DNA of 64,000 bases from the NCBI RefSeq assembly GCF_014655715.1, contig NZ_BNBM01000001.1, positions 124,001-188,000 on the forward strand. Reading direction: 5' to 3'. Shown in pieces: positions 26,200-34,443 of this stretch. Numbering within the stretch: the stretch's first letter is position 1; every line of letters starts with the position of its first letter. The notes beneath the pieces are model-generated. The model was given only the letters and a program-made list of their open reading frames with translations, did not search any database and was not told the DNA's origin. The translations under genes were made by a program, and so were the position numbers. The stretch comes from Streptomyces lanatus (GTDB lineage Bacteria > Actinomycetota > Actinomycetes > Streptomycetales > Streptomycetaceae).

Positions 26200-28391
26200 C
26201 CCGGCGACGAAGAATGTGGGCGGCCCTGTTGGCCGCACTCATGGTGGTGCTCGGGCTGCAGGCCCTACCCGCGACCGGACAGCCACAAGCCGCGGCTCAG
26301 GTTCTCACCTGGACCGCCGGTGACGACATCACGAAGTACGCTTCGGCCCCCACGACGGCTGTGGCAGGCGCGACGACGATCGTCTTCGAGAACAGCACGG
26401 CGACCGGCAACACCACCGGCATGCCGCACACGTTGACGTTCGACACCTCCGATCCCGAGTACAACAACGATGTCCAGCTGAACATCCTCGCCAACCCGAA
26501 CGACGACCAGGGCGGCAAGCACACCGCCGAGGTCACGCTCACCCCCGGCCGCTACCGCTACTACTGCACGATCCCGGGTCACGGGCAGATGCAGGGCATC
26601 CTGGTCGTGACCGAGGGCAGCGGCGAGGACACGACGGCACCGGAGGCGTCCGCGCACGTCAGCGGGACGCAGAACGCCCAGGGGCAGTACGTCGGTTCGG
26701 CGAGCGTGGCACTGCACGCCACCGACAACGAGGGCGGCTCCGGCATCGACCGCGTCGAGTACGCGGTCGGCGACGCGGGCGCCTGGACGCCGTACACCAC
26801 GCCGGTCGTGGTCGATCAGGTCGGCGATCACAAGATCCGTTATCGCGCCCTCGACAAGGCGGGGAACGTCTCCGCGGAGAAGAGCGTCACCTTCACGGTC
26901 GTCGCGCCGCCCACCGATGACACGACGGCGCCGGAGACCTCGGCGACGGTCACCGGCGAGCAGAACCCGGACGGGACGTACATCGACATGGCGACCGTGA
27001 CCGTGTCCGCGTCCGACACCGGTTCCGGCGTCAACACCATCGAGTACGCCATCGGCGACGGTGCCTGGCAGGCCTACACCGCTCCGGTGATGGTGCATCA
27101 GGTCGGCTCGCACACGGTGCGCTATCGGGCCACCGACAAGGCGGGCAATGTCGCCGCCGAGAAGAACGTGCAGTTCACGGTGGTGGCGTCGCCGCAGCCG
27201 GACACCACTCCGCCGGTGACGGGCGTGACGGTCGAGGGCACGAAGAACTCGTCCGGTGCGTACATCGGCAGCGCCAAGGTGACCGTCGCGGCGACCGACG
27301 AACACGGCGGTTCGGGCGTCGACCGGATCGAGTACTCGATCGACGGCGGGCCCTATCTGGCGTACGGCGCACCGGTGGTCGTGGACCGGGCGGGCACGCA
27401 CACCCTCGGGTACCGGGCCACCGACAAGGCGGGGAACACCTCCTCGGCCCGCACGGTGACCTTCACCGTCGTCACCGGTCAGGTCCCGGCACCCAACTGC
27501 GCCGAGTTCGACGAACGTCTGACGGTGATCGTCGGCACGGTCGACTCGGGTGTCCCGAACCGGATCACCAACAGCCGGTGCCGGATCAACGAGTTGATCG
27601 AGGACGAGCGGGAGTGGACGTCCCAGGCGCTGTTCCTCAAGCATGTGAAGACGGTCCTGGACAAGCTCCTCAAGGAGGGGGTCGTCGACCAGCGCGAGTA
27701 CAACGCCATCCGCAAGGCCGCCCGTGAGTCCGGGATCGGCAAGCCCGGCCAGACCGAGGGCTACCGCACGATCCTCGACGGCAGCGCCGAGTCGTTCACC
27801 AAGTGGCAGCAGGTGGGCGGCGGTTCGTTCGCGCCGAACGGCGACGGCTCGATCACGTCCGGGACGACGAAGGACGGCCTGGGCATGCTGTGGTTCCCCG
27901 AGCGCAAGTACGGCGACTTCTCACTCAAGCTCCAGTGGCGCGATGACGCCCCTGGCACGGGCAACGCCAACTCCGGTGTGTTCGTGCGCTTCCCGTGGGT
28001 CCATGACCACCCCGAGGAGTCACGGCCGGAGTGGGTCGCCATCAAGTACGGGCACGAGATGCAGGTGCTCGACCGGCCCGACGGCGACATGTACAAGACG
28101 GGTTCGGTCTACGGCTTCGACCGGGTGGGGCTCGCCGGTGCCGGCGTCACCCAGAAGGGCACGTGGAACGACTACGAGATCCGGGTGGTCGACCAGCACT
28201 ACTCGGTCTACCGCAACGGTGTGCTGATCAACGAGTTCGACAACACCGGCGGCCAGGAGTTCGTCCCGCCCCGCTCGGACGACCCGGGCACGGACGGACG
28301 GCGGTTCGCCTCCGGCTACATCGGGCTCCAGGTGCACAGCACGACGGACGTGGTGTCGTACCGGGACGTCCGGATCAAGGAGTTGCCCTAA
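26196..28391 (+). CDS. secreted cupredoxin / OmpL47 repeat / DUF1080 multidomain protein
   Basis: A 731-residue exported protein starting at a GTG that overlaps the previous stop. Order of parts: signal peptide (about 5-32); a blue-copper cupredoxin (about 35-140) with ligands in GMPHTLTFD and YYCTIPGHGQMQG; three OmpL47-type beta repeats of about 90 residues, each ending like VDQVGDHKIRYRALDKAGNV followed by FTVV; a helical linker of about 80 residues with two Cys; and a C-terminal DUF1080 (3-keto-disaccharide hydrolase, PF06439) domain with SGVFVRFPW and GYIGLQVHS. A redox-active copper domain joined to a 3-keto-sugar hydrolase fold suggests oxidation and cleavage of an extracellular glycan, which is inference. 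It ends against the convergent LigD-type gene with a 4-nt overlap. Confidence 0.88.
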   Translation: MTRRRRMWAALLAALMVVLGLQALPATGQPQAAAQVLTWTAGDDITKYASAPTTAVAGATTIVFENSTATGNTTGMPHTLTFDTSDPEYNNDVQLNILANPNDDQGGKHTAEVTLTPGRYRYYCTIPGHGQMQGILVVTEGSGEDTTAPEASAHVSGTQNAQGQYVGSASVALHATDNEGGSGIDRVEYAVGDAGAWTPYTTPVVVDQVGDHKIRYRALDKAGNVSAEKSVTFTVVAPPTDDTTAPETSATVTGEQNPDGTYIDMATVTVSASDTGSGVNTIEYAIGDGAWQAYTAPVMVHQVGSHTVRYRATDKAGNVAAEKNVQFTVVASPQPDTTPPVTGVTVEGTKNSSGAYIGSAKVTVAATDEHGGSGVDRIEYSIDGGPYLAYGAPVVVDRAGTHTLGYRATDKAGNTSSARTVTFTVVTGQVPAPNCAEFDERLTVIVGTVDSGVPNRITNSRCRINELIEDEREWTSQALFLKHVKTVLDKLLKEGVVDQREYNAIRKAARESGIGKPGQTEGYRTILDGSAESFTKWQQVGGGSFAPNGDGSITSGTTKDGLGMLWFPERKYGDFSLKLQWRDDAPGTGNANSGVFVRFPWVHDHPEESRPEWVAIKYGHEMQVLDRPDGDMYKTGSVYGFDRVGLAGAGVTQKGTWNDYEIRVVDQHYSVYRNGVLINEFDNTGGQEFVPPRSDDPGTDGRRFASGYIGLQVHSTTDVVSYRDVRIKELP

Positions 28392-29401
28392 GTATCCTTA
28401 CGGGCTCGGCTCGGCTGTACCCGCTTGGGTTCGCCCGGCATCTTCGGGTACTCGGGCGGGTACGGCAGATCGCCGAGCCCGTGGTCGCGTTCGTCCTTGT
28501 CGGCCAGCTCCAGGAGCGCGTCCAGCGAGAAGCGGTGGTCGTCCATGACCGCGTGTACGTCGCCGAGTTCGGCGAAGCGCGCGGGCATGGTCGCGATGTC
28601 GAAGTCCTGCGGGTGGGCCGTGCCGACCTCATCCCAGGTCAGGGGTGCGGAGACGGGGGCGTGCGGGCGGGGCCGTACGGAATAGGCCGAGGCGATGGTG
28701 CGGTCGCGGGCCGTCTGGTTGTAGTCCACGAAGATGCGCTCGCCCCGCTCCTCCTTCCACCACTTGATCGTCACCTGCTCCGGCATCCGCCGCTCCAGCT
28801 CCCGCCCGACGGCGATGGCGGCGCGCCGGACCTGGGTGAACGTCCAGCGCGGCTCGATGGGCACGAAGACATGCAGGCCACGGCCGCCGGAGGTCTTGGG
28901 CCAGCCGCGCAGGCCGCCGAACTCTTCGAGGACGGCTCGCAGTTCATGGGCGGCGCGGACGGCGTCGTCGAAGTCGGTGCCGGGCTGTGGGTCGAGGTCG
29001 ATGCGGAGTTCGTCGGGGCTGTCGACGTCGCCGCGGCGGACCGGCCAGGGGTGGAAGGTGAGCGTGCCGTACTGCGCGGCCCACAGGACGGCGGCCTCCT
29101 CGGTGGGGCACATCTCGTCGGCGCTGCGCCCGCTGGGGAAGGTGATGTGGGCGGTGGGGATCCAGTCGGGCATGTTCTTGGGCGCCCGCTTCTGGTAGAA
29201 CCACTCGCCGGTCACGCCGTCCGGGTAGCGCTGCAGGGTGGTGGGCCGGTCGCGCAGGGCGCGCAGGATGCCGGGGCCGACGGCGATGTAGTACTGGGCC
29301 AGGTCCAGCTTGGTGAACCCACGCTCCGGGAAGAAGATCTTCCCCGGGTTGGACAGCCGTACGGTCCGCCCGCCGGCCTCCAGCTCCACCGCTTCACCCA
29401 T
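28388..29401 (-). CDS. LigD-type polymerase/primase domain protein (NHEJ)
   Basis: A 337-residue standalone LigD polymerase domain (archaeo-eukaryotic primase fold), which fills gaps at double-strand breaks during non-homologous end joining. The family is shown by the N-terminal VRLSNPGKIFFPERGFTKLDL, the catalytic acidic pair in ELRIDLDPQPG, SGGRGLHVFVPI, and the late WWKEERGERIFVDYNQ. The ATG at 29401 (MGEAVELEAGG) is chosen; a frame 12 codons longer has no family match. It is divergent from an ATP-dependent ligase across 74 bp, so gap filling and sealing activities are supplied by separate adjacent genes in place of one LigD fusion. Confidence 0.93.
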   Translation of the reverse strand: MGEAVELEAGGRTVRLSNPGKIFFPERGFTKLDLAQYYIAVGPGILRALRDRPTTLQRYPDGVTGEWFYQKRAPKNMPDWIPTAHITFPSGRSADEMCPTEEAAVLWAAQYGTLTFHPWPVRRGDVDSPDELRIDLDPQPGTDFDDAVRAAHELRAVLEEFGGLRGWPKTSGGRGLHVFVPIEPRWTFTQVRRAAIAVGRELERRMPEQVTIKWWKEERGERIFVDYNQTARDRTIASAYSVRPRPHAPVSAPLTWDEVGTAHPQDFDIATMPARFAELGDVHAVMDDHRFSLDALLELADKDERDHGLGDLPYPPEYPKMPGEPKRVQPSRARKDT

Positions 29402-29475
29402 GCGAGCCACGGTAGGCGCAGCGGGCATGCCGCGCACACCGGGCGGCGGGAGCCGGATGCGAGCAGAATCGGACC

Positions 29476-30546
29476 ATGGACCTGCCGGTGATGCCGCCCC
29501 TGAAGCCGATGCTCGCCAAGTCGGTGGCGAAGATTCCGCCGGGCATGCAGTACGAGGCGAAGTGGGACGGGTTCCGGGCGATCGTGTTCCGTGACGGGGA
29601 CGAGGTCGAGCTGGGCAGTCGTACGACCAAGTCGCTGACCAGGTATTTTCCCGAGCTGGTGGCGGGGTTGAAGGAGCGGTTGCCCGAGCGGTGCGTGCTG
29701 GACGGGGAGATCGTGATCGCGCGGGAGGGGCGGCTGGACTTCGACGCGCTCACCGAGCGCATCCACCCGGCGGACTCCAGGGTGCGGACGCTGGCCGAGC
29801 GGACCCCGGCGTCGTTCGTGGCGTTCGATCTGCTGGCGCTGGCCGACGAGTCGCTGGTGGAGACGCCGCTGGCGGACCGGCGGGCGCTGCTCACCATGGC
29901 GTTGTCGGGGGTGACGGCCCCGGTGCATGTGGCGCCGGCGACGACCGATGTGGCGACGGCGCAGGGGTGGTTCGAGCAGTACGAGGGCGCCGGTCTGGAC
30001 GGAGTGATCGCCAAGCCGCTCACGCTGCGCTATCTCCCGGACGAACGGGCCATGTTCAAGATCAAGCACGAGCGGACGGCCGATGTCGTCGTCGCCGGCT
30101 ACCGGCTGCACAAGAGCGGGCCCATCGTGGGTTCCCTGCTGCTCGGTCTCTACGACGACCAGGGCACCCTCCAGCATGTGGGGGTGTCGGCCGCGTTCTC
30201 GATGAAGCGGCGGGCCGAGCTGATCGAGGAGCTGGAGCCGCTGCGGATGGAGGATGCCGCGGGGCATCCCTGGGCGGCCTGGGCCGAGGAGGCGGCGCAT
30301 GAGTCGGCCCGGCTGCCGGGGGCGCCGAGCCGCTGGTCGGGCAAGAAGGATCTGTCCTGGGTGCCGCTGAGGCCGGAGCGGGTGGTCGAGGTGGCGTACG
30401 ACCACATGGAGAACGGGGTGCGCTTCCGGCACACGGCCCGCTTCCGCCGCTGGCGCCCGGACCGCACCCCGGAGAGCTGCACCTACGCGCAGCTGGAGGA
30501 GCCGGTGCGCTACGACCTGGCGGCGATCTTCGGCCCGCAGGCCTGA
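29476..30546 (+). CDS. ATP-dependent DNA ligase (LigC/LigD ligase-domain type)
   Basis: A 356-residue ligase comprising a nucleotidyltransferase domain and an OB-fold. Motif I is EAKWDGFRAI with the adenylated lysine; others are RYFPELV near motif Ia, CVLDGEIVI (motif III), FVAFDLLAL (IIIa), DGVIAKPL (IV) and MFKIKHER (V). It lacks the N-terminal DNA-binding domain of larger ligases. Its divergent neighbour is a polymerase-domain protein, so it most likely seals breaks in the NHEJ or gap-repair pathway. No Ku gene is in this window. Confidence 0.92.
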   Translation: MDLPVMPPLKPMLAKSVAKIPPGMQYEAKWDGFRAIVFRDGDEVELGSRTTKSLTRYFPELVAGLKERLPERCVLDGEIVIAREGRLDFDALTERIHPADSRVRTLAERTPASFVAFDLLALADESLVETPLADRRALLTMALSGVTAPVHVAPATTDVATAQGWFEQYEGAGLDGVIAKPLTLRYLPDERAMFKIKHERTADVVVAGYRLHKSGPIVGSLLLGLYDDQGTLQHVGVSAAFSMKRRAELIEELEPLRMEDAAGHPWAAWAEEAAHESARLPGAPSRWSGKKDLSWVPLRPERVVEVAYDHMENGVRFRHTARFRRWRPDRTPESCTYAQLEEPVRYDLAAIFGPQA

Positions 30547-30561
30547 CCCTCAGCCTGGAAT

Positions 30562-31821
30562 TCAGGGCTTCATCAGCACCTTCACCGCGCCGTCCTCCTT
30601 GTGCTGGAACATCTCGTACGCCTGCGGGGCGTCGCTCAGCGGCAGCCGGTGGGTGGCGAAGTCGTCCACGCCGAGGGGGTCCTCGTCCGTGAGGTACGGC
30701 AGGATGTCGTCGCTCCAGCGGCGCACATTGGCCTGCCCCATGCGGATCTGGATCTGCTTGTCGAACAGGGTGAGCAGCGGGATCGGGTCCGCGGTACCGC
30801 CGTACAGCCCGGACAGGGAGATGGTGCCGCCGCGCCGTACCAGTTCGATGGCGGTGTGCAGGGCGGCGAGCCGGTCGACGCTTATGCGTTCGGCGAGCGG
30901 CGCGCTGATCCTGCGCGGCAGCATCGCCGAGGCCTGCTGGGCCAGCCGGGCGGCGGCGCTGCCGTGGGCCTCGGTACCGACCGCGTCGACGACGGCGTCG
31001 GGTCCGCGGCCGTCGGTGCGGTCGCGGATGGCGGAGACCAGCTCCTTCTCGTTGTCGAAGCTCCTCAGGTCGAAGGTCTCGACGCCCCGTTCCCGCGCCC
31101 GCCGCAGCCGCTCGGGCACCAGGTCCACCCCGAACACCCTCCCCCAGTTCTCGCGAATGCTCGAACCGGGGGGACCCCCAGTCGCTCCGCTCGCGCCCCG
31201 GACCTGTGCGATCCGGCAGGCCATGTCGCCGATGGGCCCGAGGCCGAGCACGGCGAGGCTGCCGCCCTCGGGGACCTCGGCGTAGCGGACCGCCTGCCAG
31301 GCGGTGGGCAGCACGTCGGAGAGGTAGACGAACCGGTCGTCGGGCGGCCCGTCGGGGATCTTGATCGGGCCGTACTGCGCCTGCGGGACCCGCAGATACT
31401 CGGCCTGGGCGCCGGGCACCGAGCCGTACAGCCGGGTGTAGCCGAACAGGGCGGCGCCCATGCCCTCGCCGGTGACCTGGGTGGTCTCGCACTGGGTGGG
31501 CAGCCCGGTCAGGCACATCCAGCAGTTGCCGCAGGCGATCTGGAACGGCACCACGACCCGGTCCCCCGCCTGGAGGTCCGGCACCGCGGCGCCGACCTCC
31601 TCGACGACGCCGATCGGCTCGTGGCCGAGGATGTCCCCGGGCGTCATGAACGGCGTGAGCACCTCGTACAAGTGCAGGTCGGAACCGCACAGCCCGCTGG
31701 AGGTGATGCGGACGACGGCGTCCGTCGGCTCCTGGATCTCCGGATCGGGCACGGTCTCCACCCGCACGTCCCGCTTGCCCTGCCAGGTCACTGCCCTCAT
31801 GGCCCGCGCTCCCTCCGTCAT
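30562..31821 (-). CDS. zinc-dependent alcohol dehydrogenase (formaldehyde-dehydrogenase-like)
   Basis: A 419-residue medium-chain dehydrogenase. It has the catalytic zinc ligands (GLCGSDLH, GHEPIG), the structural zinc cysteines (CGNCWMCLTGLPTQC) and the NAD loop VLGLGPIGDMACRI. The length of the inserted segment between NAD-fold strands and the overall pattern resemble glutathione-independent formaldehyde dehydrogenases. A 19-residue stretch (ASGATGGPPGSSIRENWGR) interrupts the sequence between IAQVRG and VFGVDLVPERL, exactly where the second beta strand of the Rossmann fold should start; it comes from an inserted repeat (31138-31194). The frame is kept, so the product may still fold with a surface loop. 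Confidence 0.88.
   Translation of the reverse strand: MTEGARAMRAVTWQGKRDVRVETVPDPEIQEPTDAVVRITSSGLCGSDLHLYEVLTPFMTPGDILGHEPIGVVEEVGAAVPDLQAGDRVVVPFQIACGNCWMCLTGLPTQCETTQVTGEGMGAALFGYTRLYGSVPGAQAEYLRVPQAQYGPIKIPDGPPDDRFVYLSDVLPTAWQAVRYAEVPEGGSLAVLGLGPIGDMACRIAQVRGASGATGGPPGSSIRENWGRVFGVDLVPERLRRARERGVETFDLRSFDNEKELVSAIRDRTDGRGPDAVVDAVGTEAHGSAAARLAQQASAMLPRRISAPLAERISVDRLAALHTAIELVRRGGTISLSGLYGGTADPIPLLTLFDKQIQIRMGQANVRRWSDDILPYLTDEDPLGVDDFATHRLPLSDAPQAYEMFQHKEDGAVKVLMKP
31138..31194. repeat. 57-bp repeat element inserted in frame in the alcohol dehydrogenase gene
   Basis: The segment contains GGGGGGACCCCC and GTCGCTCCGCTCGCG flanked by CCCCCAGT-like ends, a composition I know from short repeats scattered in Streptomyces genomes. 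It is 57 nt long, a multiple of three, and encodes Gly/Ser-rich residues in the dehydrogenase frame. Its imperfect ends (CCCCCAGTTCTC and GACCCCCAGTCGC) are similar to each other. Confidence 0.6.
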
Positions 31822-31989
31822 CCGCGCGTCCGCGCTCCCGGGCCGCCCGGGTACCCGGCGCTCCCCCGCCCAACCACCGGGTCAGGGCCGATCGGCGGAT
31901 TCACCGGGACCGCCGAAAGCAACCGGGTATGACTACCTATGAACAGATAAGCGCACAATTGCTGACATGAACCGGACGGGTGGCTACGG

Positions 31990-32988
31990 GTGACGACAGT
32001 GGGCGGACAACGAGCGGCGCGCACCAGACGTGCCACGACCATGACGGGGCTGCTGGCAGCCGCACTGGCGGCCTCGCTGGCCGCGGGCTGCACGACGTCG
32101 GACGGACCCCGCGACGACGGGCGCGGGCAGGGGCGCACATCGGCGCCCGGTGACGACGAGAGCATGGCGAAGGGCCTCGCGGCGCTCGCCGTGAAGATCG
32201 ACAACTCGCGTTCCGCACGGCCCCACACAGGCCTGAACGAGGCGGACATCGTGTACGTCGAGCAGGTCGAGGGCGGACTGAGCCGTCTGATGGCGGTGTA
32301 CGCGCAGAAGCTGCCGAAGGTCATCGGGCCGGTGCGCAGCGCACGCGAGAGCGACCTCGAAGTGCTCCGCCAGTTCAACCGGCCGGTGCTCGCCTTCTCC
32401 GGGGCGCAGAGCCGGCTCCTGCCGCTGATCGACAGGGCCCCCGTGCAGGCACGGCCGCCGGAGAAGGCGACCAAGGCGTACTTCCGCGGCAAGTACCGGC
32501 CCGCACCGCACAACCTCTATCTGCGGCCCCACCGGCTGATGGCCTCCCCGCCGGGCACCTCCGTCCTGACGACCGGCTTCACCTTCGGCGCCGCCCCGCG
32601 CGGCGGCAAGGCCACGGCCTCCCAGACGGTGCGCTACGACCTCGCCCGGTTCACCTTCACCTGGTCGAGGAGCCAGAACCGCTGGATGGTCGCCATGGAC
32701 GGCAGGGCCGCCAGTACGAGCGACGGCAAGCGGGTCATGGCGGGCACGGTGATCGTGCAGTACGTGAAGGTGCGCAAGTCCACCTTCCACGACAAGCTCG
32801 GCCACTACACGCCTTACACCCAGACGGTCGGCTCCGGGAAGGCGAGGGTGCTGCGCGACGGCCGCGCCTACAACGTCAATTGGAAGCGTCCGAAGGCCGC
32901 GGCCGGCACGACGTTCACCACGAAGGACGGCAAGCCGATGAACCTCCAGCACGGCCAGGTGTGGGTGGTGTACGCCAACGCGTCCTGA
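31990..32988 (+). CDS. DUF3048 domain lipoprotein
   Basis: A 332-residue putative lipoprotein: basic N-terminus, hydrophobic stretch TMTGLLAAALAASL, then the lipobox LAAGC at about residue 34. The mature protein matches DUF3048 (YerB-like): KIDNSRSARPHTGLNEADIV, then EQVEGGLSRLMAVYAQ, IGPVRSARESDLEVL and, near the end, DGRAYNVNWKRP. The family is widespread in Gram-positive bacteria, and its function is unknown. The gene begins at GTG 31990, is divergent from the alcohol dehydrogenase, and ends 23 nt before the convergent MarR gene. Confidence 0.85.
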   Translation: MTTVGGQRAARTRRATTMTGLLAAALAASLAAGCTTSDGPRDDGRGQGRTSAPGDDESMAKGLAALAVKIDNSRSARPHTGLNEADIVYVEQVEGGLSRLMAVYAQKLPKVIGPVRSARESDLEVLRQFNRPVLAFSGAQSRLLPLIDRAPVQARPPEKATKAYFRGKYRPAPHNLYLRPHRLMASPPGTSVLTTGFTFGAAPRGGKATASQTVRYDLARFTFTWSRSQNRWMVAMDGRAASTSDGKRVMAGTVIVQYVKVRKSTFHDKLGHYTPYTQTVGSGKARVLRDGRAYNVNWKRPKAAAGTTFTTKDGKPMNLQHGQVWVVYANAS

Positions 32989-33011
32989 GCGTTGGGGAGG
33001 CAGGGCCGGGA

Positions 33012-33476
33012 TCAGGGTTGCGCGACGAGGGGTTCCCCCGGGTTGCGCAACCCCTCGGCCGCGTCGGCGACCCGACGGATCAGATCGAAGAACAGCGTCT
33101 GCTCCTCGGCGGAGAGCGGCGCCAGGAAGACCTGGTTCATCCGGGCCGTGCGCACGGTCAGCTTCTTGTGGGTGCGCAGCCCGTCGTCCGTGAGGCGCAG
33201 CAGGAAGCGTCGGCCGTCCTGGGGGTCGCGGACCTTGTCGAGCAGCCCGCGCCGGCCCAGCCGGCTGATCACCTCGGCGATCGTGGACCGGTCGAGCCCG
33301 ACCCGCTCCCCCACCGTGCGCTGGTCCAGGCCCGGCTCGGCGACGAGGGTGTTGAGGACGGCGAACTGGGGCGAGGTGATCTCCTCGGAGACCATCGTGT
33401 TCCACAGCAGGTAGTGCGCCTGCTGGAGCCGCCGGGCCAGATGCCCGGGGTGGGTGGTGAGGTCCACGGCGGCCAT
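33012..33476 (-). CDS. pcaV: MarR family repressor of the pca operon
   Basis: A 154-residue MarR regulator with a winged helix-turn-helix (LDQRTVGERVGLDRSTIAEVISRL) and wing (KVRDPQDGRRFLLRLT), framed by dimerisation helices. It is divergent from pcaI, the position held by PcaV in S. coelicolor, a repressor released by protocatechuate. Two almost identical palindromes in the intergenic region, one just upstream of this gene and one in front of pcaI, support control of both directions. The start ATG at 33476 lies 22 nt from the nearer palindrome. Confidence 0.9.
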   Translation of the reverse strand: MAAVDLTTHPGHLARRLQQAHYLLWNTMVSEEITSPQFAVLNTLVAEPGLDQRTVGERVGLDRSTIAEVISRLGRRGLLDKVRDPQDGRRFLLRLTDDGLRTHKKLTVRTARMNQVFLAPLSAEEQTLFFDLIRRVADAAEGLRNPGEPLVAQP

Positions 33477-33498
33477 GCGCGCTCCCTGGTCGTATTCG

Positions 33499-33510
33499 TC
33501 GGTGCACTGA
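33499..33510. promoter_or_regulatory. candidate PcaV operator A, next to the pcaV promoter
   Basis: TCGGTGCACTGA differs at one base from the perfect palindrome TCAGTGCACTGA. It directly abuts TATTGT (33511-33516, read on the minus strand), a good -10 box for pcaV, with CAGACA (33534-33539) 17 bp further up as -35. Binding here would repress pcaV itself. Confidence 0.6.
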
Positions 33511-33631
33511 ACAATACCTGTCCTCTACCTGACTGTCTGCGGCTCACGCCATCGGACAGGGCTCACATTTACCGAGGTCTTGACGGCTTCCCGCTCCGGT
33601 GGCAGCGTGAGGGAGAACCTCGCAGAAATAA

Positions 33632-33643
33632 TCAGTGCCCTGA
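33632..33643. promoter_or_regulatory. candidate PcaV operator B, in front of pcaI
   Basis: TCAGTGCCCTGA again differs at one base from TCAGTGCACTGA. It overlaps AATAAT (33627-33632), a -10-like hexamer for the catabolic operon, and lies 44 bp before the pcaI start. Confidence 0.6.
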
Positions 33644-33687
33644 CTAATTGAGGGTGCTGGGAGCTCGGAAGAGATGGGGCTTCTCGG

Positions 33688-34443
33688 ATGGACAAGGTGG
33701 TCGCCACGGCCCAGGAGGCAGTGGCCGAGGTGGGCGACGGCGCGTCGCTCGCGGTGGGTGGCTTCGGGCTGAGCGGTGTGCCGAACGTGCTGATCCAGGC
33801 TCTGTACGAGCAGGGCACCGGCTCGCTGTCGGTGGTCTCCAACAACTGCGGGGCGATGGAGTCCGGGCTCGCGGTACTGCTCGCCGCCGGACGTATCGCC
33901 CGGGTCACCGGCTCCTACATCGGCGCGAACAAGGAGTTCGCCCGGCAGTACCTGGCCGGTGAGCTGGAGGTCGAGATGATCCCGCAGGGCACCCTGGCCG
34001 AGCGGCTGCGGGCCGGCGGCGCCGGGATCCCCGCCTTCTACACACCGGCCGGAGTCGGCACCCAGGTCGCCGACGGCGGCCTTCCGTGGCGCTACGACGG
34101 CTCCGGCGGGGTCGCGCTGGCCTCGCCGCCGAAGGAGGTGCGGGAGTTCGACGGCGTCGAGTACGTCATGGAGCGCGGGATCCGCACCGACTTCGCCCTG
34201 GTCCGGGCCGCCAAGGGCGACCGGCACGGGAACCTGGTGTTCAACAAGTCCACCCGGAACTTCAACCCCCTCGCGGCGATGGCCGGGCGGGTGACGATCG
34301 CCGAGGTCGAGGAACTCGTGGAGCCCGGCGGGATCGACCCGGACGCCGTGCATCTGCCGGGGATCTTCGTGCAGCGGGTGCTGGCGCTGACGCCCGAGCA
34401 GGCGGCGGACAAGAAGATCGAGCAGCGGACGGTGAGCAGCTGA
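33688..34443 (+). CDS. pcaI: 3-oxoadipate CoA-transferase subunit A
   Basis: The 251-residue alpha subunit of the enzyme that transfers CoA from succinyl-CoA to beta-ketoadipate, the second-last step of protocatechuate catabolism. Family I CoA-transferase features are [17 protein letters not shown] with the glycine-rich CoA loop, [28 protein letters not shown] and the mid-domain [11 protein letters not shown]. It is the first gene of the operon; its TGA overlaps the ATG of pcaJ by one base. The ATG at 33688 has only a weak ribosome site (GGGG about 10 nt upstream). Confidence 0.94.
   Translation: MDKVVATAQEAVAEVGDGASLAVGGFGLSGVPNVLIQALYEQGTGSLSVVSNNCGAMESGLAVLLAAGRIARVTGSYIGANKEFARQYLAGELEVEMIPQGTLAERLRAGGAGIPAFYTPAGVGTQVADGGLPWRYDGSGGVALASPPKEVREFDGVEYVMERGIRTDFALVRAAKGDRHGNLVFNKSTRNFNPLAAMAGRVTIAEVEELVEPGGIDPDAVHLPGIFVQRVLALTPEQAADKKIEQRTVSS

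Noticed and set aside
20446..28391. Natural-product biosynthetic gene cluster around the laccase
   Set aside because: No polyketide, peptide, terpene or RiPP synthase gene is present; the enzymes are better explained as secreted oxidative catabolism.
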